From positions 1,697,245 to 1,761,244 of the forward strand of contig LT599022.1 of the NCBI GenBank assembly GCA_900079695.1: a DNA stretch of 64,000 bases, written 5' to 3'. This document shows, piece by piece, positions 1 to 7,258 of the stretch. The stretch comes from an uncultured Alphaproteobacteria bacterium (GTDB lineage Bacteria; Pseudomonadota; Alphaproteobacteria; Rhodospirillales; Rhodospirillaceae). The first letter of the stretch is position 1; the number at the start of each line of letters is the position of its first letter. The notes beneath the pieces are model-generated. The model ran no database searches and had not been told where the DNA came from. It worked only from the letters and a program-made list of their open reading frames with translations. A program made the translations under genes and the position numbers.

Positions 1-1
1 C

Positions 2-955
2 AACAGCGTCGCCCAGCTCACCGCGACCCGCTCGGGCACCACGCAGCTCTGGCAGAGCTGCTCGGCCCACTATCCCGCGTTCGAGGGCATTCAGGACTAC
101 GGCACCGCCCAGTGGGGGCCGCAGTCGCTGCGCATCGTCTACATGTCGAACCGCGTCGCCAACTTCTCGCCCGCCGCGACGAAATCGAGCGGCGTGACCA
201 AGCTCGCCGACATCAAGGGCAAGCGCCTCGCGTGGATCATCGGCGACGCCGCCATCAACATGCAGACCGAGGCCTACCTCGCGTTCGCCGGCCTGACCCT
301 CAAGGACGTGCGGCTCGTCGAGTTCCCCGGCTACACCGCGAGCCTGCGCGGCATGATCTCGGGCCAGGTCGACGTGGCCCTCGCCGCCTCGTCCTCGACC
401 GGCACCTACGAGGTCGAAGCGTCTCCGGTCGGGCTCGTCTGGCTGCCGGTTCCGCACGCCGACGCCGAAGGCTGGGCGCGGATTCAGGACACCGCACCGT
501 TCGTCGCCCCGGTCAACGTCACCTCCGGCGCGGGAATCGCCAAGGGCGAAACCCTCGAAGGCGGCACCTATCCCTGCCCGGTGATCATGGCCTACGCCAA
601 GCAGAGCGCCGATCTCGTCTACTGGTACACCAAGATGGTGGTGGAATCCTGGGAGTCCTACAGAGACACCACCGCATCCGGCGCCTATTGGCAGATCGAC
701 CGGGCGCTCAAGGGGCGTCAGGTCGAACCCTGGCACGAAGGCGCGGTCCGCTACTTCAAGGAAATCGGCAAATGGACGCCCGAGCTCGAAGCGCGCCAGC
801 AGTACCTGCTGAAGCGTGACTCGGTGCTCGCGGCCGGTTGGGAAGCCGCCAAGACGAGCTTCGCCGCCACCGGGAAGGACGCGAAGGAATTCCCCGCCTA
901 CTGGTCCGAGCAGCGCACCGCGGCGCTCAAGGCCGCGGGTCTGCCCCTGTTCTGA
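2..955 (+). CDS. TRAP transporter TAXI-family solute receptor (5' end missing)
   Basis: Partial gene open from the window edge in frame 2 to a TGA at 953-955, covering about 317 residues. It reads as the C-terminal part of a TAXI-family periplasmic solute-binding subunit: the stretch from about residue 48 (MSNRVANFSPAA, then LADIKGKRLAWIIGDAAINM) has the ligand-cleft pattern of this family, and SGQVDVALAASSSTG follows. TAXI receptors capture small organic acids or amino acids for a sodium-driven TRAP permease, but the substrate cannot be read from the sequence. The matching fused permease starts 54 bp downstream behind a strong hairpin, so the two form an operon. The signal peptide lies outside the window. 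This is host DNA to the left of the element. Confidence 0.85.
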   Translation, partial: NSVAQLTATRSGTTQLWQSCSAHYPAFEGIQDYGTAQWGPQSLRIVYMSNRVANFSPAATKSSGVTKLADIKGKRLAWIIGDAAINMQTEAYLAFAGLTLKDVRLVEFPGYTASLRGMISGQVDVALAASSSTGTYEVEASPVGLVWLPVPHADAEGWARIQDTAPFVAPVNVTSGAGIAKGETLEGGTYPCPVIMAYAKQSADLVYWYTKMVVESWESYRDTTASGAYWQIDRALKGRQVEPWHEGAVRYFKEIGKWTPELEARQQYLLKRDSVLAAGWEAAKTSFAATGKDAKEFPAYWSEQRTAALKAAGLPLF

Positions 956-964
956 CCAACCGCC

Positions 965-993
965 GCGCCGGATGCGCAATGCGCGTCCGGCGC
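965..993 (+). promoter_or_regulatory. Intergenic hairpin between receptor and permease genes
   Basis: Two 13-nt arms (965-977 and 981-993) pair with a single G-U wobble around a 3-nt AAT loop, 17 bp before the permease start. There is no T-run, so it is unlikely to be a full terminator. Such hairpins commonly stabilise the upstream mRNA half, giving more binding protein than permease; that role here is an inference. Confidence 0.55.
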
Positions 994-1009
994 CTTCCCT
1001 CGCGAGGCA

Positions 1010-2917
1010 ATGATGAAAAGATCGCTTGGCCCCTTCTGGACCGGTCTCAGCACGGTCGTCGGCGTCGCCTTCGTCGCGCTCTCCTGCTATCAGATGTTCG
1101 CGCTGGCGCCGAACGGTTTCGTGCTCCAGGAGAACAGCTATTACTATGCCCTGGTGGGCCTCGCCCTCGCGCAGGTCTATATCCACCGCAAGCCCTACGC
1201 GTCCGCGCCGGACCGCGTCGCCTGGTACGACGTCGCCCTCGCCGCTCTGTCGCTCGCCCTCTGTCTGTTCTTCTCCTGGAACGGCTACAACATCACCATC
1301 GGCGGATGGATGTTCGCGCCGCCGAACGATCTCGTTTCTGGCGCCGCGATCGTCCTGCCGTTCCTCGTGCTCGAGGCGCTGCGTCGCTGCGCGGGCAAGG
1401 CGCTTCTCGCGATCTGCGCCTTCTTCATGGTCTATCCGGCCTTCGCCGACCATATGCCGTCGTTTCTCGAAGGGCAGAGCCTGCCGCTCGCGACCGTCTT
1501 CACGTTCCACTCCCTCAGCCCGCAAAGCCTGATCGGCATTCCGATGCAGGTGGTCGGCTCCCTGCTGATCGGCTACATCGTCTTCGGCATCGTGCTGGCG
1601 GAAACCGGCGGCGGTAAGTTCTTCCTCGACCTATCGTTCAGCGCCCTCGGCCGCTACCGCGGCGGTGCGGGCAAGGTTGCGGTGATCGCCAGCGCCCTGT
1701 TCGGCAGCATCAGCGGCAGCGCGGTTTCGAACGTCATCACCATCGGCGGCGTCACCATCCCGGCGATGAAGCGTTCGGGCATTCCCGCGCGATCCGCGGG
1801 CGCGATCGAGGCCTGCGCCTCCACCGGCGGCGTGCTGATGCCGCCGATCATGGGCGCGGCGGCCTTCCTCATGGCGCAGTTTCTCGAGGTGCCCTACCTC
1901 GAGGTCGCGATCGCGGCGGTCATCCCGTCGCTGCTCTACTATTTCGGTTTGCTGATTCAGCTCGACTCCCTTGCCGCGCGGCAGAACATCAAGGGCCTCG
2001 ATCCTTCCGAAATCCCGAGCGCGCGCCGGGTGTTCGCCGCCGGGTGGCCGTTCGCCGCGGTGTTCGCGGTGCTGGGCTTGTTCCTCTTCCTCCGCCGCGA
2101 GGAACAGGCGCCCTACTTCGCCGTCCTGTTCGTCTTCGCCTGCCTCGCTCTCCGCAAGAGCACCCGCCTCGGCCTCTCGTCCTACCTCGACCTGCTTGCC
2201 AAGACCGCCGGATCGATCGCCGACCTCGCGGTGACGATCGGCGCGGTCGGCTTCATCATCGGGTCGATGAGCCTCACCGGCATCGGCGCGTCGATCTCGG
2301 GCGAACTCGTCAGCCTGGCCGGCGGCAACGTCTATCTGATGCTGATCATGGGCGCCTTCGCGAGCTTCATCCTCGGCATGGGGATGACCACCTCGGCGTG
2401 TTACATCTTCCTCGCCATCGTTCTGGCGCCCGGGCTGGTCGCCCAGGGCTTCAACCAGATGTGCGTGCACATGTTCATCCTCTACTGGGCGATGACCTCG
2501 AACATCACGCCCCCGGTGGGAATGGCCTGCTTCCCCGCCGCGTCGATCGCCGAGGCGCCGTTCATGCAGGTCGGCAAGAACGCGATGACGTTCGGCTTCG
2601 TGCTCTACCTCATTCCGTTCGTCTTCGTGGTGCAGCCCGCGATGCTGTTCCAAAGCACCAGCGCGGTCGAATGCGCGTACTACATCTGCACCGCCTTCCT
2701 CGGCGTCTTCGTCGCGGCGAGCGCGATCGGCCGATACATGGCGGGGATCGGCCATCTGCCGCTCGCGGTCTGCGCCCTGCTCGTGCCGCTCGGCCTCGTG
2801 CTCACCGGGCCGTTCTCGCCCGAGATCACCATCGCGGCGGTCGCCGCCACCGGCGCACTGCTGTTTTTCCAGAAACGCCGCAACGCCCTGACCTCCTCGC
2901 CGACCGCCGCCCACTGA
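1010..2917 (+). CDS. TRAP transporter fused permease (TAXI type, DctQM fusion)
   Basis: 635-residue polytopic inner-membrane protein. The N-terminal third has the few membrane segments of a small DctQ-like subunit. The rest has the repeated glycine-rich helices of the DctM transporter domain, including FGSISGSAVSNVITIGGVTIPAM (about residues 236-258) and ASTGGVLMPPIMGAAAF (about 270-286), both hallmark stretches of TRAP-T large subunits, and MTSNITPPVGMACFPAA near residue 510. It would move the ligand delivered by the receptor encoded just upstream, driven by an ion gradient. ATG codons at 1010 and 1013 are both possible starts. The gene ends before a strong terminator and belongs to the host chromosome; originally it was probably convergent with guaA before the element inserted. 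Confidence 0.9.
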   Translation: MMKRSLGPFWTGLSTVVGVAFVALSCYQMFALAPNGFVLQENSYYYALVGLALAQVYIHRKPYASAPDRVAWYDVALAALSLALCLFFSWNGYNITIGGWMFAPPNDLVSGAAIVLPFLVLEALRRCAGKALLAICAFFMVYPAFADHMPSFLEGQSLPLATVFTFHSLSPQSLIGIPMQVVGSLLIGYIVFGIVLAETGGGKFFLDLSFSALGRYRGGAGKVAVIASALFGSISGSAVSNVITIGGVTIPAMKRSGIPARSAGAIEACASTGGVLMPPIMGAAAFLMAQFLEVPYLEVAIAAVIPSLLYYFGLLIQLDSLAARQNIKGLDPSEIPSARRVFAAGWPFAAVFAVLGLFLFLRREEQAPYFAVLFVFACLALRKSTRLGLSSYLDLLAKTAGSIADLAVTIGAVGFIIGSMSLTGIGASISGELVSLAGGNVYLMLIMGAFASFILGMGMTTSACYIFLAIVLAPGLVAQGFNQMCVHMFILYWAMTSNITPPVGMACFPAASIAEAPFMQVGKNAMTFGFVLYLIPFVFVVQPAMLFQSTSAVECAYYICTAFLGVFVAASAIGRYMAGIGHLPLAVCALLVPLGLVLTGPFSPEITIAAVAATGALLFFQKRRNALTSSPTAAH

Positions 2918-2942
2918 GCGACGACGTCACCGCTTAGACGAA

Positions 2943-2978
2943 GAAGAAGCCCCCGCGCTCGCACGCGGGGGCTTCTTC
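2943..2978 (+). terminator. Strong hairpin after the TRAP operon
   Basis: A perfect 15-bp inverted repeat (2943-2957 and 2964-2978) with a 6-nt loop lies 25 bp after the permease stop. The 5' arm begins GAAGAAG and the 3' arm ends CTTCTTC around a GC-rich core. There is no long T-tract, but the position and stability fit a terminator that may work in both directions between formerly convergent genes. Confidence 0.7.
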
Positions 2979-3160
2979 ACGCCCGGATACCTTCCCGATC
3001 TTCCTCGCCCACACCTCGACGGCATGCGGGCAAGGCGCTTCCGACCCTCTCCCGTTGCACGGGAGGCCCCACAAACCTCCCCCGGTCCATCGACCATCCT
3101 GTTTCGGCGTCGCGAGAGAAGATGAGTGAGCGTCCAGCCTGGGCGCTAACCCCTTATTCT
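2979..3160. other. Host intergenic DNA left of the element
   Basis: GC-rich spacer between the TRAP terminator and the left attachment repeat. I see no coding region and no recognisable RNA gene. A short hairpin, CTCCCGTTGCACGGGAG (3052-3068), is the only structure noticed. By synteny it would have been the intergenic stretch downstream of guaA before insertion. Confidence 0.5.
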
Positions 3161-3179
3161 CTCACTCCCACTCGATTGT
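3161..3179 (-). other. Left attachment site: copy of the guaA 3' end
   Basis: On the minus strand this reads ACA ATC GAG TGG GAG TGA, encoding TIEWE-stop, the same peptide end as the intact guaA at 60082-60099. Differences from the right copy are mostly synonymous (ATT/ATC-type and GAG/GAA changes), so one copy came from the element and one from the host. No guaA sequence continues beyond the repeat. Confidence 0.88.
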
Positions 3180-3510
3180 ATAAACATCGCATAACTTATT
3201 GAAGTTGCTAACAAATACTTTCTGACAACGAGAAAATTCCGACGCTGAGGTCGTCAAAAAGTTACGCTTTTGATTTTAAAGGGAAAATTGCCGAAAAAAT
3301 ATTTTGTGCGTTTTCGGTATCTATCGAGGTCGATCGCCTCTTAGACCCGGTTTTGGCACCTTCACGCCGCTCAAGCACGGGCAAAAAAGTACCGTCACTT
3401 CCCTATACCAGGCTTTCGTCACCCAAGCGAGGGTCACGTTCCGCGTGGTCGGGACGCTCGTTCTAGGCACCCGTAGCGCAATCTCACGGCAACCACCCTG
3501 CCTCTTGAAT
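3180..3510. other. AT-rich left end of the element, no gene
   Basis: About 330 bp clearly richer in A and T than the neighbouring host DNA. It holds the left copy of the 16-nt repeat at 3383-3398 and nothing that looks coding. AT-rich ends with repeats are usual for integrase and host-factor binding next to the crossover site. Confidence 0.6.
3383..3398 (+). repeat. Left copy of terminal 16-nt repeat, probable integrase arm site
   Basis: AAAAAAGTACCGTCAC is identical to 59875-59890 at the other end of the element. Shorter versions occur at 59805-59817 and, inverted, at 59905-59917. A conserved sequence found only near the two element ends is what arm-type sites of tyrosine integrases look like. 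Binding is inferred. Confidence 0.7.
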
Positions 3511-3538
3511 GTCAGAAAAATATGCCATATTTTCTGAC
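3511..3538. promoter_or_regulatory. Inverted repeat operator ahead of the DUF6088 gene
   Basis: GTCAGAAAAATATG (3511-3524) faces CATATTTTCTGAC (3526-3538), a near-perfect palindrome with one extra A, ending 2 bp before the GTG start at 3541. AbiEi-type antitoxins are known to repress their own promoter by binding inverted repeats upstream, and this is the obvious candidate site. Confidence 0.6.
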
Positions 3539-3540
3539 GC

Positions 3541-4170
3541 GTGAAAGCGACTATTATATCTGTTCCCGATCGGATCATGAAGCGCGCCCGCGCTACCGGG
3601 CGCGGCGGCGTTTTCACGCCCAGCGATTTCCTAGACATGGCGGCCCGTGCGGCGGTCGATCAAGCCCTTTCCAGGCTAGTCAAGAGCGGCAAGCTACGCC
3701 GTCTTGCCCGCGGCCTTTACGATTTCCCGAAGGTTCATCCAAAGCTCGGCCTGCTTTCGCCGACGCCAGATGATGTCGCACAGGCATTGGCGCGTGAGAC
3801 CGGATCGCAGGTTCAGATCTCAGGCGCTCGCGCCGCAAACGCTCTCGGCCTCACCACTCAGGTGCCGGCAAAGAGCACCTATCTGACGGATGGTCCATCG
3901 CGACGAGTTGTGCTGGGAAAGCGAGTTGTCGATCTTCGACACGCCTCGCCCAAGCACCTGATCGCACCCGGTAGTGCAGCCGGTACCGTCGTTCAGGCTC
4001 TTCGCCATGTCGGCCACGTGCGCGCTGCCGACGTCGCGCAAGTCGCCGCGCGCCGGCTTTCGGCCACCGACAAGAAGACGCTGGCTTTGACCGCCGTTCA
4101 AGCGCCTGCCTGGATGCGGCCGACTCTCGTCACGATCGCCAACGCGAGTTTGGCCGATGTCGATGGATAA
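3541..4170 (+). CDS. DUF6088 / AbiEi-like type IV antitoxin (orphan)
   Basis: 209 residues. An N-terminal winged-helix-like part (GRGGVFTPSDFLDMAARAAVDQALSRLV, then GKLRRLARGLYDFPK) is followed by the DUF6088/AbiEi C-terminal part (SGARAANALGLTTQVPAKSTYLTDG). In type IV systems such proteins repress the operon and counter the AbiEii nucleotidyltransferase toxin without stable binding to it. Here only the first codons of such a toxin follow (4163 onward), and the ABC-3C operon takes its place. The GTG start at 3541 follows the palindromic operator directly. With its toxin lost, the protein may still act as a repressor for the downstream defence genes. Family call is confident; the present role is inference. 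Confidence 0.82.
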   Translation: MKATIISVPDRIMKRARATGRGGVFTPSDFLDMAARAAVDQALSRLVKSGKLRRLARGLYDFPKVHPKLGLLSPTPDDVAQALARETGSQVQISGARAANALGLTTQVPAKSTYLTDGPSRRVVLGKRVVDLRHASPKHLIAPGSAAGTVVQALRHVGHVRAADVAQVAARRLSATDKKTLALTAVQAPAWMRPTLVTIANASLADVDG

Positions 4171-4282
4171 GGTGGCCCTCCCTCCCGCCGAAGATCGCGC
4201 CGCCCCCTTTGGGCAGGCCAGCGCCGGCCATCGAGACCGTGGCGGCGGCCGTCCACATACAGGCATAAGCTATGGGCGCTAG
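4163..4282 (+). pseudogene. Truncated AbiEii-family toxin start (remnant)
   Basis: A reading frame begins with ATG at 4163, overlapping the antitoxin stop by 8 bp as in intact pairs. It reads MDKVALPPAEDRAAPFGQA, which fits the usual opening of DUF1814/AbiEii partners of DUF6088 antitoxins (MDxVAxLPAxDRAxLF-type). After about 20 codons the similarity ends in low-complexity text (GGGRPHTGISYGR) and the frame stops at 4280-4282, inside the start of the next gene. The rest of a roughly 300-residue toxin is missing. I read this as a deletion or replacement junction at about 4220-4230. The family consensus is from memory. Confidence 0.6.
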
Positions 4283-5015
4283 TTATCCGACCAGAATCAT
4301 TCTGGCCTTTCGGAGCGGTGGCGTGTGCGCGTTTCCGAAGTGCGGCAAGCACCTCACCTATGACGCCAAGGTAGGCGCTGACACTTATGTCGGCGAAGCA
4401 GCCCATATCGCCGGGGAGAAGCCGGGGGCTGCAAGGTACGACGCGACAATGACGGACGAACAGCGCGATAGCGTCCATAATCTCATCTACCTCTGCACCG
4501 ACGACCACACCATCATCGACAAGGTCGAAGCCGATTGGCCGACCTCCGTACTTCAGGAACTGAAGGCGAAGCACGAAAAGCAGGTCCGCCAAGCAATGGA
4601 GGAGGCTTTTGCCGATGTGGCTTTCCCCGAACTTCAAAACGCCGTCTCCTGGGTCGCCAACCAAGCTCCCGCGGCCAATGGGTCGTTCGATCTCACCGCG
4701 CCTGACGAGAAAATCAAAAAGAATGCTCTCTCGAACGGGTCGCGACATATCATTGCAGCCGGCCTTACCTCGCGCGCGACCGTAGCCGACTATGTCGAAG
4801 CCGAAGCGCAGCTCGATTCCGACTTCCCGGAACGGCTCAAAGCCGGCTTCCTCGAGGAATATTATGCCCGTCGGAAGGAGGGCCATAAGGGCGACGAACT
4901 GTTCGAGTTAATGTGCGCCTTCGCCCAGCGCGGCCTGCGCCGTCAGGCCGATAAAACGGCCGGGATCGCCGTGCTGATCTATCTGTTCGAAATCTGCGAT
5001 GTGTTCGAGAAATGA
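4272..5015 (+). CDS. ABC-3C system effector: HNH nuclease with C-terminal ABC-3C domain
   Basis: 247 residues. The N-terminal half is an HNH-type nuclease module: paired cysteines C19/C24 (GGVCAFPKCGKHL), H45 in AAHIAGE, N70 in VHNLIYLC, C75 and H79 in CTDDH. The C-terminal half (from about 140) is a helical domain ending FEICDVFEK, as expected for the part that joins the effector to the other components. ABC-three-component systems, defined by comparative genomics as conflict systems, pair such effectors with a small middle component and a dedicated ABC ATPase; both follow here with ATGA overlaps. The nuclease probably cuts DNA when triggered. The start at 4272 lies within the degenerate end of the AbiEii remnant. 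Confidence 0.78.
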   Translation: MGASYPTRIILAFRSGGVCAFPKCGKHLTYDAKVGADTYVGEAAHIAGEKPGAARYDATMTDEQRDSVHNLIYLCTDDHTIIDKVEADWPTSVLQELKAKHEKQVRQAMEEAFADVAFPELQNAVSWVANQAPAANGSFDLTAPDEKIKKNALSNGSRHIIAAGLTSRATVADYVEAEAQLDSDFPERLKAGFLEEYYARRKEGHKGDELFELMCAFAQRGLRRQADKTAGIAVLIYLFEICDVFEK

Positions 5016-5239
5016 TCCTTCCGACTAAACACATCCCTCAGAATGAAGCGCTGATCGGGGTCGGCGCGACGCTTCTCGCTCAGCTGAGCGGCCCCATGAC
5101 TGTGTCCGGTCTGTGGGAGCGTCTGCGTAGCGAGCCGAACGTGGGCACGTTCGAGCGCTTCGTTCTAGCCTCCAATCTTCTATTTCTCATTGGCGCCATC
5201 GATATCAAAGACGGCCTGATCGTCAGGACAGCGTCATGA
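5012..5239 (+). CDS. ABC-3C system middle component
   Basis: 75-residue protein placed between effector and ATPase. It overlaps both by ATGA (5012-5015 and 5236-5239), so the three are translated as one coupled unit. Middle components of ABC-3C systems are short, poorly conserved helical proteins with a winged-helix-like look. Here LSGPMTVSGLWERLRSEP, then a helix with FERFVLASNLLFLIGAID and a short strand end, fits that. The name rests mainly on position and length, since so short a protein gives few motifs of its own. It is thought to link ATPase state to the effector. Confidence 0.72.
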   Translation: MILPTKHIPQNEALIGVGATLLAQLSGPMTVSGLWERLRSEPNVGTFERFVLASNLLFLIGAIDIKDGLIVRTAS

Positions 5240-6981
5240 TTCGAGCGGTGCGCGCAAATAAGCGAGGCTTCCACACCGCTACGTTCGCAGCCGGCGTCAA
5301 TCTGGTGCTCGCCGATCGTTCTTCGGCGGCGGGCGACAAGGACACGACCAACGCACTCGGCAAATCGACACTAATTGAAATCATCGACTTCTGCTTGGCG
5401 AGCAACACCTCGCCGGGAAAAGGCCTTCGCATTGAGGCCCTGCAGGGATGGGCCTTTACCCTCGAACTGACTGTTGGAGGCAACGACGTCGCCGTCACTC
5501 GGTCGCCCGACGCGCCGGGATTCTTCGCCATCGAGGGGCCGACCGTCGGTTGGCCGGTACAGCCCTCTCCCAACAAGGAGGGCATGCCGGGGCTCGACAC
5601 CAAGAAGTGGAGAGCGGTTCTCGCCTGGACTCTTTTCGGGATCAGCGAACTCGCATCGGAGTCCAGCTACAAGCCGTCTGCTCGCTCGCTGCTCTCATAT
5701 TTCGTCCGAAATCAGTCGGCCGCCTACAACATCCCGTTCAAACATTTCGACAATCAGAAGACCTGGGACATCCAGGTGCACAATGCGTTCCTGCTCGGCC
5801 TTAACTGGGAAAAGGCTGCCACTTGGCAGCAGCTAAAGGACCAAAAGAATGCGCTCGACGCACTGAAGCAGGCGATCAAGACCGGCGCGGTCGATGGAGA
5901 ACTCGCCTCCCTCGGGGAACTCGAAGCCGAACGTCTTCGCCTCACCACCCAACTCGATCGCGAACGCGAGGCCTTGTCGAATTTCCGCGTTCTGCCTCAG
6001 TACCGTGAAATTGAAGCGCAGGCGAACATCCTCACCAGCGAGATCCATGGCTTGGTGAATGCCAATATCATCGATAAGCGGCGCCTGGAACGCTATCGAG
6101 AGTCCTTTGTGAGCGAGGACGCGCCAACCGCCGACCGGCTCGAAGCTCTATATGACGAAGCGGGCATCGCTTTGCCGGGCGCCGTGAGGAAAACGCTCGC
6201 GGACGCGCGTGCATTCAATGAAAAGATCGTAGCCAATCGTCGCGAATTCATCGCTGGCGAAATTGCCGCGCTGGAGGCAGCGGTAGTCGAGCGAGACACT
6301 CAGATCGTTACGCTGACAGATCGGCGCGCCGGATATCTGGCCGCACTTGCCGGACAGGGTGCGCTCGAGGAACTGACTCAGTTGCAGGAGTTCCATGCAA
6401 CAACCCGCCTCAAGGTTGACGAGCTTACAAACCGGATCACTCAGCTTCGCCAGATGACCACCAAAGCGGACACGATCAAGGTCGAGACCGTCGCGCTCAA
6501 ACGAGCTACGACGCTCGACTATGAGGAGCGGCGCGCGCTGTGGTCTCAAGCGCTAAGTCTGTTCTCGGAATTTTCCGAGAGCCTCTACAAGGCTGCTGGT
6601 CGCCTGGTGATCGACATTGACGATACCGGCTACAAGTTCGACGTCGAGATTGCTGGCAGCCCTAGCGAGGGCATCAGCAAGATGAAAATCTTCTGCTACG
6701 ATCTTATGCTTATATCCTTTGCCCGACAACGCGGCTTGGGCATCGACTTCCTTATCCACGACAGTACGATCTTTGACGGCGTCGATCCGCGGCAGCGAGC
6801 CCACGCACTCGAATTGGCCGCCGCCATGGCGGAGAAATACGGCTTCCAATACATCTGCGCACTCAACACCGACATGGTTCCGATCGGCGACTTTTCGCCG
6901 GACTTCGACTTCGAGCCATTGGTTCGACTTCGCTTGACTGACACCGATCCGACGGGCAGCCTGCTCGGTTTCCGGTACTGA
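5236..6981 (+). CDS. ABC-3C system ATPase (DUF2326-type, RecN/SMC-like)
   Basis: 581 residues. The N-terminal half-ATPase contains a Walker A variant, ALGKSTLIE (LGKST at about 41-45). The middle (about 190-430) is helical with coiled-coil character, for example residues from the region DKRRLERYRESF and the stretch around IAALEAAVVERDTQIVTL. The C-terminal half carries the hydrophobic strand FLIHDSTIFDGVD (about 505-517) in the Walker B/D-loop position. This is the SMC-like architecture of DUF2326 ATPases in ABC-3C systems, which probably sense altered nucleoprotein structure and license the HNH effector. It is the last gene of the coupled operon. About 280 bp of non-coding DNA separates it from the helicase gene. 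Confidence 0.82.
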   Translation: MIRAVRANKRGFHTATFAAGVNLVLADRSSAAGDKDTTNALGKSTLIEIIDFCLASNTSPGKGLRIEALQGWAFTLELTVGGNDVAVTRSPDAPGFFAIEGPTVGWPVQPSPNKEGMPGLDTKKWRAVLAWTLFGISELASESSYKPSARSLLSYFVRNQSAAYNIPFKHFDNQKTWDIQVHNAFLLGLNWEKAATWQQLKDQKNALDALKQAIKTGAVDGELASLGELEAERLRLTTQLDREREALSNFRVLPQYREIEAQANILTSEIHGLVNANIIDKRRLERYRESFVSEDAPTADRLEALYDEAGIALPGAVRKTLADARAFNEKIVANRREFIAGEIAALEAAVVERDTQIVTLTDRRAGYLAALAGQGALEELTQLQEFHATTRLKVDELTNRITQLRQMTTKADTIKVETVALKRATTLDYEERRALWSQALSLFSEFSESLYKAAGRLVIDIDDTGYKFDVEIAGSPSEGISKMKIFCYDLMLISFARQRGLGIDFLIHDSTIFDGVDPRQRAHALELAAAMAEKYGFQYICALNTDMVPIGDFSPDFDFEPLVRLRLTDTDPTGSLLGFRY

Positions 6982-7258
6982 TATCAGCAATCGGTTGTGG
7001 TGCTGGTCGGCCGCGACGTCTCGCGCCGATCTGCCGCCGGCCGGGAGGAAGGCGTCAGCCATGCGCGACCTCCCCCCATCCGCCGCGGATCGGCGGATCG
7101 GCGCAACTCCCGGAAACGCACAGTCGACAGGCAAGCTTTTCCCTTCCCGCCCCGCCTCCCCGCCCTGAGTGCGCGACTCTCCCTGCGAGTCGGCATCCAT
7201 TCGCCCTTGTGCCGTTATCTATCATTTGCTATCATATGACTTCAAATGAAGGTACGTT
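6982..7258. other. Spacer between ABC-3C operon and helicase operon
   Basis: No credible gene. The last 60 bp turn AT-rich and contain a perfect inverted repeat, TCATTTG (7222-7228) and CAAATGA (7243-7249), and a direct repeat CTATCAT. This marks the likely promoter and operator of the helicase gene. Confidence 0.5.
7222..7249. promoter_or_regulatory. Inverted repeat, possible operator of the helicase operon
   Basis: 7-bp perfect arms separated by 14 bp, 9 bp upstream of the ATG at 7259. The encoded helicase itself begins with an excisionase-type DNA-binding domain, so self-repression is conceivable. Confidence 0.4.

Noticed and set aside
1631-2914. 427-codon minus-strand frame opposite the TRAP permease
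   Set aside because: Antisense shadow rich in Arg, Glu, Gly, His and Asp; the plus-strand permease is unmistakable.
3545-3557. 12-nt match GCGACTATTATA between the DUF6088 gene start and the operator at 28287
   Set aside because: A 12-nt match is expected by chance in 64 kb, and the copy lies in coding sequence without the second half of the palindrome.
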